64,000 bases of DNA, from the NCBI GenBank assembly GCA_965116625.1, contig OZ220717.1, positions 2,108,001-2,172,000 on the forward strand, given 5' to 3'. Of the stretch, positions 18,437 to 25,949 are shown piece after piece. The position numbers and the translations under genes were made by a program. Each line of letters opens with the position of its first letter. The stretch's first letter is position 1. The stretch comes from VXNE01 sp965116625. GTDB taxonomy: Bacteria; Pseudomonadota; Gammaproteobacteria; Pseudomonadales; Azotimanducaceae. A model generated the notes under the pieces. It had not been told where the DNA came from and did no database searches. It was given only the letters and a program-made list of their open reading frames with translations.

Positions 18437-19630
18437 TTGCGCCTGGCGGAAATCCTCAACGCGAATGTCGCGATCCTTGCCGTGGCACAGGCTGCGGCCG
18501 TCACGGGGACCGTGGCCGTGATCACCCTGGGCGGGATCGTGGGGAGCGACATGGCGCCCGTCCCCGCGCTCGCCACGCTATCCATGTCGCTTCTCATCGT
18601 CGGTACCGCCGCCGCGACAGTATTCGCCGCCTGGACGATGTCGCAGATCGGCCGCGCGCGCGGATTCGCGTTGGGCGCGGGCGTGGGTTGTGTCGGTGCC
18701 CTCTGCGCCTTCGTGGCGATGATCGAGCAGAGTTTCGTGTTGTTCTGCGGGGCTGCGCTGCTCATGGGCGTCGCCAATGCCTTCGCCCATCAGTACCGTT
18801 TCGCGGCGGCGGAAAGCGTCGGACCGGAATCTGCGGGGTGGGCGGTTTCCATCACCCTCCTGGGTTCGCTGGTGGGAGCCGTCCTGGGTCCGGAGTTCGC
18901 CGCACGTGGCGAATACTGGATGGGCGGCGCGCGGTTTGCCGGGACCTTCGTCGCGGTGGCGGGATGCTACGTGTTTGCGGGCCTCCTGCTGCTGCGGCTG
19001 CGCATGCCGCAGGCATTGCCGGTGATCCCGGAGAACGTGCCCGGGGTAGCCACAATCGTCCGGAACCGGATCTTCATCGTCGCGGTTCTCGGCGGGGCGG
19101 TGGGCTACGGCGTGATGTCCTTCATCATGACCGCAACGCCGCTCTCCATGCACGTGGTCGACGGCCATTCGCTCGTTCACACCGCAGCAGTCATACAGGC
19201 GCACGTGCTGGCGATGTATGCCCCTTCGCTCGCGACGGGCTACCTCATCGGCAGGTTCGGCAGCCGCCGCGTGATGCTCGCCGGCGCGGGCGTGCTCTGC
19301 ATCACGGTGATAGCGGGTTTTGCCGGCCGGGAGGTCATGCACTACGGGGCGTCGCTGGTCGCCCTTGGGGTGGGCTGGAATTTCCTCTACGTCGGAGGCA
19401 CTACGCTCCTCGGTAGCGCGCACCGGCCCGAAGAACGGTTTCGCGCCCAGGGGATCAACGATGCCACCGTGTTCGGCATCTCGGCTGCCGGTTCGCTCTC
19501 CGCCGGGGCGGTCATGCAGTTCTTCGGCTGGAACGCAGTGCTCGGTGCATCCATCCCGGCGATTGTGGTAGCCATCGCGATGCTTGCCTGGATTCGTCCG
19601 AAAGCAGGCTTTCATCGCGGGCGCGCCTGA
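18437..19630 (+). CDS. MFS transporter
   Basis: A 397-residue hydrophobic protein with about twelve predicted membrane segments in two halves (for example SLLIVGTAAATVFAAW, GALCAFVAMI, YVFAGLLLLRLR; second half from IFIVAVLGGAVGYGV). The loop motif GRARGFALGAG after the second helix fits the MFS A-motif region. The start is a TTG six bases after the dehydratase stop, so translation is probably coupled. Substrate is unknown; the neighbours suggest an amino acid or sugar acid. It converges with the enolase-superfamily gene. Confidence 0.82.
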   Translation: MRLAEILNANVAILAVAQAAAVTGTVAVITLGGIVGSDMAPVPALATLSMSLLIVGTAAATVFAAWTMSQIGRARGFALGAGVGCVGALCAFVAMIEQSFVLFCGAALLMGVANAFAHQYRFAAAESVGPESAGWAVSITLLGSLVGAVLGPEFAARGEYWMGGARFAGTFVAVAGCYVFAGLLLLRLRMPQALPVIPENVPGVATIVRNRIFIVAVLGGAVGYGVMSFIMTATPLSMHVVDGHSLVHTAAVIQAHVLAMYAPSLATGYLIGRFGSRRVMLAGAGVLCITVIAGFAGREVMHYGASLVALGVGWNFLYVGGTTLLGSAHRPEERFRAQGINDATVFGISAAGSLSAGAVMQFFGWNAVLGASIPAIVVAIAMLAWIRPKAGFHRGRA

Positions 19631-19635
19631 GGCGC

Positions 19636-20679
19636 TCACCCGCAGCCAAGGCCCGGTCCTTCGATAGGCAGCACCATGCCGTCGCGCATCCGCGGCAGCG
19701 CGGCGGGGAAAGAGAACGCTTCGCCGTCCGGCATCCAGGGAACCTCGATCCACCTTGACGCTGGCGAGGTGAATGCCCACTGCACCGACGCGTAGAGCGA
19801 TGGGCCAAGCCGGAAATTGTGCGGGCAGAGCGCAATGTTGTAGAGCTCCGCCAGCGTGCTCACGCGGCGCGCGGCGGTCAGGCCGCCGATTTTCGTGATC
19901 TCGGGCTGCAGATAGGCAAGCGCGCCCGTGGCAAGGAGCCGGTCGAAGTCTTCCAGGGCATACTCGTTTTCGCCGGCCGCCAGGTCGCAATCGATGGACG
20001 CGCCTACGCGGGCGATGGCGGCATGGTCCCGCATGGGCCGCACGGGCTCCTCGAACCAGACGACCCCCAACTCGCTCAGCCGCCTGCCGACTGCGATCGC
20101 CTGCAGCGGATCGAAGTGGCCGTTGACGTCGACCATGATCTCCACGGCGTCACCGAACTCGTCGCGGAGTACGGCGGTCAGCTCCGGGTCGATCTCGTGC
20201 AGCTTGACTGCGCCGAATCCGGCATCCACGGCGCGAGCGGTCTCGGCGATGAGACGGTCGGGTTCCCGCAAGGGCGGCAGGCTCGCGTAGCCGGAAAGGC
20301 CATCGCTCACCGGTCCGCCGAGGAGTGCCATGACGCTGGTTCCCAGTTGTTTCCCCTTGAGGTCCCAGAGCGCCAGGTCCACGCCGGATAGCCCCATCAG
20401 AAAGATGCCCTGGTCCGCGTACCGATAGCCCCAGTCCCACATTTCGAACCAGAGGCGTTCGATGGCGTCGGCTTCGCGTCCGCGAATCCTCGGCCCGAGC
20501 ATGTCGTTGATCACGGCGATGATGGGCGAGGCCGTCCTGCTCGGTCGCTCGGGATCGAGAATCCCCCACCAGGCTTCGCCCACGCCCTCCACGCCGTCGG
20601 TATCGCGGACGCGCGTAATGACGTTCACGAGTGACTGGTCGTGCAGCAATTCGGCGGTAACACTCTCTATGCGGGCCAT
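19636..20679 (-). CDS. Mandelate racemase/muconate-lactonizing (enolase superfamily) enzyme
   Basis: A 347-residue enolase-superfamily enzyme. Metal ligands are visible as Asp184 (VDVNG), Glu210 (VWFEEP) and Glu237 (AAGENE). Candidate acid/base residues are Lys159 with His161 (VKLHEI), Lys263 and His287 (CPHNF). This pattern is the mandelate-racemase subgroup, whose members mostly dehydrate or epimerise sugar acids. The frame extends to 20718, but MARIESVTAE at 20679 is the family-like start. It ends five bases from the convergent MFS gene. The specific acid substrate cannot be read from sequence. Confidence 0.87.
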   Translation of the reverse strand: MARIESVTAELLHDQSLVNVITRVRDTDGVEGVGEAWWGILDPERPSRTASPIIAVINDMLGPRIRGREADAIERLWFEMWDWGYRYADQGIFLMGLSGVDLALWDLKGKQLGTSVMALLGGPVSDGLSGYASLPPLREPDRLIAETARAVDAGFGAVKLHEIDPELTAVLRDEFGDAVEIMVDVNGHFDPLQAIAVGRRLSELGVVWFEEPVRPMRDHAAIARVGASIDCDLAAGENEYALEDFDRLLATGALAYLQPEITKIGGLTAARRVSTLAELYNIALCPHNFRLGPSLYASVQWAFTSPASRWIEVPWMPDGEAFSFPAALPRMRDGMVLPIEGPGLGCG

Positions 20680-20833
20680 GGCGACTCCCGGTGCGGCGAC
20701 GGGGAGATTCTGACACACGGACGGAGGGCCCTTTCCTGCAAGTCAATGGTGTCACACCGACGCATCTGCGGGTTGATGAATGCTGCCCAGGCGGCGCAGT
20801 ATCAGCGCCTGGCAATCCTCTCCGCGAGATACC

Positions 20834-21534
20834 GTGCAACGTCCTATCGAGAAACCTGCGGGTACACCGGTTGAGGAGCTGGACACGCCGGCGCTCATTG
20901 TCGACCTGAACCGGCTGGGTGCGAACTTCGCGGCCGTAGCGTCCCCGGCGCGGGCGGAAGTCTGGGTCCACGGGACGCCAGCGATCGCCCGGCGCCAGGT
21001 GGCCCATCCCATGGTTCTCGGCATCGCGGTGCGCAGCGTCAGCGAAGCGGAGATATTTGCCGCCGCGGGCTTCGACGACATTCGGATCCTTCGGCCGCTG
21101 GTGACGGATGCGTCGAAACGCCGCGCTGAAGCGTTGCCCGGATCGATCATGTGGCTGGACCGGCGATGGGGCAGGGCGACCGCCTGCCGCTGTGGGGTGC
21201 CAACGCGCTGGACGGCGCGGTGACTGTCTCGGCGCGCATCACCAGCGTCCCGGAACAGGGGCGCGCAATCCACGATTGCGGTCAGAAGGCCGTGGGCCGC
21301 GACCACGGCGACCCGGGAATCGTGGGACACGGACGACTGAGAGCATCCGGTGGCAGCGCGGAACACGGCATCGTGCTTTGCCCGCCGGACGAGCCGCTGT
21401 TCGCAGTCGGCGACTGGCTGCAACTTGTGCCTGCCGACATCCCCACCGCGTTCGCGTTGCACGACTTCGTGTTCGGTGTCCGTGACGGCCGCCTGGAGGC
21501 AGTCTGGCCAATCAGCGCACGTGGAGCCTTCTGA
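20834..21534 (+). pseudogene. Decayed D-threonine aldolase/D-serine dehydratase-like gene
   Basis: Two pieces of one gene family in different frames. Positions up to about 21140 (frame 2) read like the N-terminus of the next gene, with LDTPALIVDLNRLGANF and RSVSEAEIFAAAGFDDIRI. From about 21151 (frame 1) the sequence reads as the C-terminal domain, with GQGDRLPLWG, DCGQKAVGRDHG and LHDFVFGVRDG. Roughly 130 residues of the barrel are missing between them, and the PLP-Lys motif is replaced (VHGTPAIARRQ). This is best explained by an internal deletion with a frame change. The stop overlaps the ATG of the intact paralogue (TGATG), so the remnant may still couple translation. Confidence 0.75.
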
Positions 21535-22616
21535 TGATCGGGATGCCCGTCGGCGCGCTTGAGACGCCGGTGCTCCTGGTCGACATGGACGCCCTGGAAC
21601 ACAACATCGGTGTCATCGCGGACTTCTACAGGCACCGGCCCATTCGCCTGCGGCCCCACGGCAAGAACCACAAGTCGCCCGGGATACTTGCCATGCAGGT
21701 CGCGGCCGGGGGCACGGTGGGCGGTGTGTGTGCCGCGAAGGTGTCCGAGGCGGAGGTGTTCGTGGACGCCGGTGCGGGCAACGTGCTGGTTGCGAACCAG
21801 GTGGTGGATACGGACAAGATACGGCGTCTCGCCGTGCTTGCGGGACGTGTCGATACCACGGTTGCCGTCGATGACGAGACGCAGGTCGGGAAGCTGGCCG
21901 CCGGAGCCCGCTATGCCGGCACGAGCTTAAGCGTCGTGATTGAAATCGATACCGTCATGGGCCGCGCGGGCGTGCGCCGCATCGAGGATGCAGTCGCCCT
22001 GGCGAAGCTCGTCGCCGAAACGCCGGGTTTGCGGTTCCGGGGCGTCATGAGTCACCAGGTGCCGGCGGCGCGCGCGCCCAGCCGGGAACAGCGGTTCGCC
22101 GAAGGGGGCCGGTCCATTGAGCGGGTGGTGGAAGCGAAGCGGGCGATCGAGGCGGTGGGGATTCCGGTGGACATGGTCTCGACCGGGGAGTCATGGACTT
22201 ACGACGTGGCGGCATCGTATCGGGATGTCACCGAAATCGAGGGCGGGACCTACGCCGTCATGGAGGTTCCGTATGGCTACATGCGCGAGTTTCGACTCGC
22301 CGCCCGGGTGATGGGGCGCGTGTACGCGCGTCCGGATGACCGGACCGCCATAGGCGATGTGCCCATTGACGCCATAGGCGCGCCCAATGGCTTGCCGACC
22401 CTGGAAGGACCCGACGGCGTCAGGGTGACCGGTATCGACCACCACGGCGTCGTCCTGTCGGCGGACGAAGTCATCCCCCTTGAAATCGGCGCCCACTTTT
22501 TCCTGCTGACGCACCAACAGGACGTCACGGTCAACCGTTGGGACCGCCTGGTCGGCGTGCGCGACGGCGTCGTCGAAACGATATTCGAAACATCGGCACG
22601 CGGTTGCGTGCACTAA
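21534..22616 (+). CDS. D-threonine aldolase/D-serine dehydratase-like PLP enzyme
   Basis: A 360-residue fold-type III PLP protein (alanine-racemase-like barrel plus C-terminal D-serine-dehydratase-like domain). LETPVLLVDMDALEHN opens the barrel, and the PLP-binding Lys is in LRPHGKNHKSP. The C-terminal domain has GIDHHGVVL with LEIGAHFFLLTHQQ, matching the metal-binding His/Cys region position in this family. Expected reactions are aldol cleavage or dehydration of D-3-hydroxy amino acids, which suits a neighbourhood with a second dehydratase. The ATG overlaps the upstream remnant's stop. Its last codons lie in a 15-bp sequence repeated at 23528-23542. Confidence 0.83.
   Translation: MIGMPVGALETPVLLVDMDALEHNIGVIADFYRHRPIRLRPHGKNHKSPGILAMQVAAGGTVGGVCAAKVSEAEVFVDAGAGNVLVANQVVDTDKIRRLAVLAGRVDTTVAVDDETQVGKLAAGARYAGTSLSVVIEIDTVMGRAGVRRIEDAVALAKLVAETPGLRFRGVMSHQVPAARAPSREQRFAEGGRSIERVVEAKRAIEAVGIPVDMVSTGESWTYDVAASYRDVTEIEGGTYAVMEVPYGYMREFRLAARVMGRVYARPDDRTAIGDVPIDAIGAPNGLPTLEGPDGVRVTGIDHHGVVLSADEVIPLEIGAHFFLLTHQQDVTVNRWDRLVGVRDGVVETIFETSARGCVH
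22602..22616 (+). repeat. 15-bp direct repeat, left copy
   Basis: GGTTGCGTGCACTAA, repeated exactly at 23528-23542. Including CACG and one mismatch just upstream, 19 of 20 bases match. It marks the left edge of a segment that holds dispersed-repeat copy 2 and a toxin-antitoxin module. Confidence 0.8.
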
Positions 22617-22618
22617 GT

Positions 22619-22753
22619 GCCATGAAACCCGCTGGCCTTTCGGGCGCGCCGTGTTTCATCCCGCCCATGTTCACCGTCTCACCCATCCCGCCCGTCCCGG
22701 GTCCTGCGCCTTGTTCGGCACTTCGTGCCGTTCTACGGCGCAGTCCCCTAGCG
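22619..22753 (+). repeat. Dispersed intergenic repeat, copy 2
   Basis: About 135 bases closely matching 2350-2482 in the same orientation, including CCCGTCCCGGGTCCTGCGCC, the small hairpin CGGCAC-TTC-GTGCCG and the CCCCTAGCG end. It begins two bases after the stop of the D-threonine aldolase-like gene. Confidence 0.8.
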
Positions 22754-22789
22754 CACGTCTCCCTATCGGGCGGCACCTTGTTGGAAAAG

Positions 22790-22805
22790 TGATTGCATGC
22801 AATCA
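22790..22805. promoter_or_regulatory. Palindromic operator upstream of fitA/vapB-like antitoxin
   Basis: TGATTGCATGCAATCA is a perfect 16-bp palindrome 32 bases before the antitoxin start. Ribbon-helix-helix antitoxins of this type bind such palindromes to repress their own operon, so this is the likely operator. The half-site GCATGCAATC recurs upstream of the second VapBC module near 33139. Confidence 0.7.
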
Positions 22806-22837
22806 TTTCAATAAGCTGATTGATGCCGGTGAGTCCA

Positions 22838-23077
22838 ATGCCCAGCATTACCATTCGTAACCTTTCTGCCGAGTCCAAGGAACGACTGCGGGCGCAGGCC
22901 GAGTCGAGCGGTTGCAGCCTTGAGGCGCTGGCCAGATCGATTCTCGATCAGGCTGCTCACGCTCCGGCTCCACCGACGCGGTTTCCACACGATCTCATTG
23001 CGCTTGTCGACCCTGGTGAAGAACTCGATTCGTTGGTTCAGAAACATGACCAGCCGCAGCGGGCAATCGAATTGTGA
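22838..23077 (+). CDS. FitA/VapB-type ribbon-helix-helix antitoxin
   Basis: A 79-residue protein whose N-terminus MPSITIRNLSAESKERLRAQ is a typical ribbon-helix-helix DNA-binding segment, followed by LEALARSILDQA. The C-terminal tail should wrap the toxin. An in-frame TTG exists at 22820, but GGTGAG lies just before the ATG at 22838. It overlaps the PIN toxin by four bases (GTGA), which is the standard antitoxin-first layout. It probably represses the operon through the palindrome at 22790-22805. Confidence 0.85.
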   Translation: MPSITIRNLSAESKERLRAQAESSGCSLEALARSILDQAAHAPAPPTRFPHDLIALVDPGEELDSLVQKHDQPQRAIEL

Positions 23078-23499
23078 TACTGCTCGATACGAACGTCCTG
23101 TCCGAACTGACTCGCCTGTCACCGAACCAGGCGGTCGTTCAGTGGCTGGAGACGAACGAACAGTTGTTGGCCTTGCCGTCGATTGCACTCGCCGAGTTGC
23201 GTTATGGGATCGCACGCCTGCCGGCTGGACGGAGACGATCACGCCTGTTGGACTTCTGGAACGCGACTCGCGACCGCTTTGTCGGGCGAACCTACGCCTT
23301 CGACGAACGGGCCGCAGAAGCCTACGGTGACTTGGCGGCAGCTGCAGAACGCGACGGAACACGCGTGAATGTCGCGGATGGACAGATCGCGGCGATCGCC
23401 CTGGTCCATCGCATGAGCGTTGCAACACGAGACGCAGGCGACTTCAAGGCGACGGGAGTACGAATCGTGAATCCTTGGGCGCTAGATGTACCCCGTTGA
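23074..23499 (+). CDS. VapC/FitB-type PIN-domain toxin
   Basis: A 141-residue PIN-domain ribonuclease. The acidic metal-binding residues are visible: Asp5 in LLDTNVLSE, Glu in LAELRYGI, Asp in NVADGQIAAIA and Asp in ATRDAGDF. The GTG start overlaps the antitoxin stop. Family members cleave specific RNAs, often tRNA, when the antitoxin is degraded. All catalytic acids are present, so the toxin should be active. The 3' end lies 28 bases before the right copy of the 15-bp direct repeat. Confidence 0.88.
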   Translation: MILLDTNVLSELTRLSPNQAVVQWLETNEQLLALPSIALAELRYGIARLPAGRRRSRLLDFWNATRDRFVGRTYAFDERAAEAYGDLAAAAERDGTRVNVADGQIAAIALVHRMSVATRDAGDFKATGVRIVNPWALDVPR

Positions 23500-23527
23500 C
23501 ATCTCGGTGGGAACAGCTTTCTCACGG

Positions 23528-23542
23528 GGTTGCGTGCACTAA
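23528..23542 (+). repeat. 15-bp direct repeat, right copy
   Basis: GGTTGCGTGCACTAA, identical to 22602-22616. Together they flank about 910 bases containing dispersed-repeat copy 2 and the toxin-antitoxin pair, consistent with insertion or recombination at this site. Confidence 0.8.
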
Positions 23543-23605
23543 CCCCTGTACTTCGCCGATATGCGGGTTAGGATTCCGCCACACATTCGCTCCAGGTAGG
23601 AAACC

Positions 23606-24382
23606 ATGTCCGACTACGAAACCGTCCTGTACGAAATCGACGGCAACCTCGCCACCGTTACGCTCAACCGGCCCGAGAGTCTCAATGGCATCACCGGAAC
23701 GCTCAATCGGGAAGTCCATGCGTGCCTGAGCGAGGTGTCGGTCGACGAGCGCGTCCGCGTTGTCATCTTCACTGGCGCCGGCCGTGCGTTCTGTCCGGGC
23801 GCCGATCTCAGGGCGACCACCAGCGGTGAACCACAGGAGCCGAACAAGAAGGAGTACTTCCACATCACGACGCTGCTCCACGAGATGCCGAAGATCACGA
23901 TCGCCGCGATCAACGGCGCCTGCGCCGGCGCGGGTCTGGGCTGGGCGTGCGCCTGTGACCTGCGCTATGCGAGCGAGCGGGCGATGTTCAACTCTGCGTT
24001 TCTCGGTGTCGGGATATCCGGCGACATGGGCGGACCGTGGCTCCTGCCCCGGATCGTCGGAGCGACCAAGGCGCGGGAACTGTTCTTCATGTCGCAGAAG
24101 TTCAGTGCCGCGGAGGCGGAAGGCATGGGCCTGGTCCTCAAGACCTTTCCGGACGAGACGTTCCGCGACGACGTGCGGGAGATAGCGGAGCGCCTGTCGA
24201 AGTCGGCGCCGCTGGCTATCGGGGAGATGAAGCGGAACTTCATCAACGCCGAGAACATGCCGCTGCGCGAATACATCGAACTCGAGACCGAGCGCCACAT
24301 GCGAACGGGTGCGAGCAACGATTCCCGGGAGGCCATGCGCGCGTTCATGGAGAAGCGCGAGCCGAAGTTCGAAGGCCGCTAA
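23606..24382 (+). CDS. Enoyl-CoA hydratase/isomerase family protein
   Basis: A 258-residue crotonase-fold protein. The oxyanion-hole segments are GRAFCPGADL (first) and GACAGAGLGWACACDLRYA (second). A Glu at the usual first catalytic position is not obvious, so hydratase versus isomerase or hydrolase activity cannot be fixed. AGGTAGGA gives a good ribosome-binding site before the ATG. The gene follows the toxin-antitoxin insert and would have followed the D-threonine aldolase-like gene before that. It converges on the LDH2-type dehydrogenase across a repeat-rich gap. Confidence 0.85.
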   Translation: MSDYETVLYEIDGNLATVTLNRPESLNGITGTLNREVHACLSEVSVDERVRVVIFTGAGRAFCPGADLRATTSGEPQEPNKKEYFHITTLLHEMPKITIAAINGACAGAGLGWACACDLRYASERAMFNSAFLGVGISGDMGGPWLLPRIVGATKARELFFMSQKFSAAEAEGMGLVLKTFPDETFRDDVREIAERLSKSAPLAIGEMKRNFINAENMPLREYIELETERHMRTGASNDSREAMRAFMEKREPKFEGR

Positions 24383-24421
24383 CCCGCAAATCTCACCAAG
24401 GGCCGCGATGATCGCGCAGGA

Positions 24422-24548
24422 TTTTTTTCGTGTGCGCGTGCTCGGAGCCCTCAGCCGGGGAGCGCGAGGGGAACCCCTCGCAAGAAAAGAACCGGAAGCA
24501 TAGCCGTCGCTTATGGTGCAGGGAGCATGTGCGCGCACACGGAAAAAA
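24422..24548. repeat. Long inverted repeat enclosing a hairpin unit
   Basis: A left arm TTTTTTTCGTGTGCGCG (24422-24438) pairs with CGCGCACACGGAAAAAA (24532-24548): 17 positions with one G-T pair. The 93-base loop contains a single degenerate copy of the 30-bp hairpin unit found at 5881-6060 (24457-24492, inverted), here with an 8-bp stem GCGAGGGG-AA-CCCCTCGC at 24464-24481. Confidence 0.75.
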
Positions 24549-24672
24549 GACCAGCGAGGGCGCGGCAGCGCGGTCTGTTACCTGTCCGAACGTCGAAAAC
24601 CGAACATACCTCATTGAAATGCAATGACCTTTGCTGATTCAACAAGCGCCTTGGTGATATTTGCGGGCTAAT

Positions 24673-24796
24673 GCCATGGAATCCGTCGCCCTGTCGGGCG
24701 CCGTGTTTCACTCCCGCCCAGGCCCACTGTTTCGCCCATCCCACCCGTCCCGCTTCCCGCGCCGCAGATCGGCACTGGCGCGCCGATCTGCGGCGC
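24673..24796 (+). repeat. Dispersed intergenic repeat copy 3 with 14-bp hairpin
   Basis: Positions 24673-24763 match the first two-thirds of the repeat at 2350 and 22619. The end diverges into a perfect 14-bp hairpin GCGCCGCAGATCGG (24759-24772) with its complement at 24783-24796 around a ten-base loop. It lies 28 bases from the dehydrogenase stop, so it may terminate that gene. Confidence 0.75.
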
Positions 24797-24824
24797 GCGC
24801 TGCCAGCGATCCGGCTCGTGGACG

Positions 24825-25913
24825 CTACGGCCACTGAATCCGTAACTGCAATTCCTCGCTGGTGCGGTTGAACCACTCCACGACCTCGCGGTGATAGGGG
24901 ATACCCTCGGCCTTGCGCCGCAGGGTCTCCTCGTGTTCGATCAGTCCGGCGTAGTAGACCCGCTCGTGGCCGGGCGCGGGCTTCATCGTGCTGAGTCTCT
25001 CGAGCAGCGCGTCCATGTCGCGCTTGAACTGCGTGAGATCGGTGAAGGCGTCGATCCTGAACGCCATGACGAACTGGGAGGTGCTGCGTCTCCCCGCCAG
25101 AAAGCCCGGCCCGTTGCCGGACAGGATCCCCGACATGATGTCGGCAATGACGGCGAAGCCGTACCCCTTGTGGCTGCCGTTCTCTCGCGTGCCTCCCAAC
25201 GGCAGCATGCGGTTCTGGCCGCCCTCGGGCGCGTCGATTCGCTCCATGATGGGGCTTCCGTCAAGGTCGGCGATCCACCCCGGCTCCAGTTTCGACCCGA
25301 CGCGCCTCGAAAGCGCCAGCTTGTTGGCGGCGATCTGCGTGGTGGCCACGTCGAAGACGAACGGCGGAAACTCGCCGGCCGGTGCCGCCCAGGCGATGGG
25401 ATGCGTGCCGAAGACCGGTTCCGTGCCGTAAGTGGGAATCATGTGGTCGCCGGCAGCCGACACCATGCAGACGCCGATCATGTCGCGTTCGAGTGCCATG
25501 AGCGGGTAGTAGGCGAGCATGCCGACGTGTCCGCAGTTGTGTACGCCCACGGCCCCGATGCCGCTTGCCTCGGCTTTCTCCATGGCCAGTTCCATCGCGC
25601 GCGGACCGACCTGCAGGCCGATGCCGCGGTCGCCGTCGAGGGTGGCGCTGACGGCGGACTCGCGCACCGCATGAACGTTCGGGTGGGGATTGAAGCGCCC
25701 CGCCTGGTACGAATCGATGTAGCGCCGCAACATGTTGGAGATGCCGTGGCTCTCGCAGCCGCGCAGGTCGCTGGTGACGAGCACGTCGGCGCAGAGTGCC
25801 GCGTCATCCGCGGCGAGGCCCATCCTTTCGAAGATGGCCTGGGTTCCGGACAGCGCGGCATCTTCGGACACGCGCACCACGTCGGCGTCCGGGACGAGGA
25901 AACGCTCCAGCAT
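24825..25913 (-). CDS. Malate/L-lactate/ureidoglycolate dehydrogenase family (LDH2)
   Basis: A 362-residue NAD(P)-dependent oxidoreductase of the LDH2/MDG2 family, not related to classical lactate dehydrogenase. Signatures include DLRGCESHGISNML near residue 50, the catalytic-region NCGHVGMLAYY, MVSAAGDHMIPTYG and the SHKGYGFAVIADIM segment. Members oxidise 2-hydroxy acids such as malate, lactate, ureidoglycolate or 2,3-diketogulonate; which one is unknown. It starts 36 bases after the transketolase-like gene on the same strand, so the two probably form an operon acting on 2-oxo/2-hydroxy acids. Confidence 0.87.
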   Translation of the reverse strand: MLERFLVPDADVVRVSEDAALSGTQAIFERMGLAADDAALCADVLVTSDLRGCESHGISNMLRRYIDSYQAGRFNPHPNVHAVRESAVSATLDGDRGIGLQVGPRAMELAMEKAEASGIGAVGVHNCGHVGMLAYYPLMALERDMIGVCMVSAAGDHMIPTYGTEPVFGTHPIAWAAPAGEFPPFVFDVATTQIAANKLALSRRVGSKLEPGWIADLDGSPIMERIDAPEGGQNRMLPLGGTRENGSHKGYGFAVIADIMSGILSGNGPGFLAGRRSTSQFVMAFRIDAFTDLTQFKRDMDALLERLSTMKPAPGHERVYYAGLIEHEETLRRKAEGIPYHREVVEWFNRTSEELQLRIQWP

Positions 25914-25949
25914 TCTCTTGCTCTTTCCGTAAGTTCCCGGGCGGTGCTG

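Noticed and set aside
24422..24548. Long inverted repeat as a rho-independent terminator
   Set aside because: The T run lies at the 5' side of the stem and pairs with the A run at the 3' side; a terminator needs T residues after the stem.
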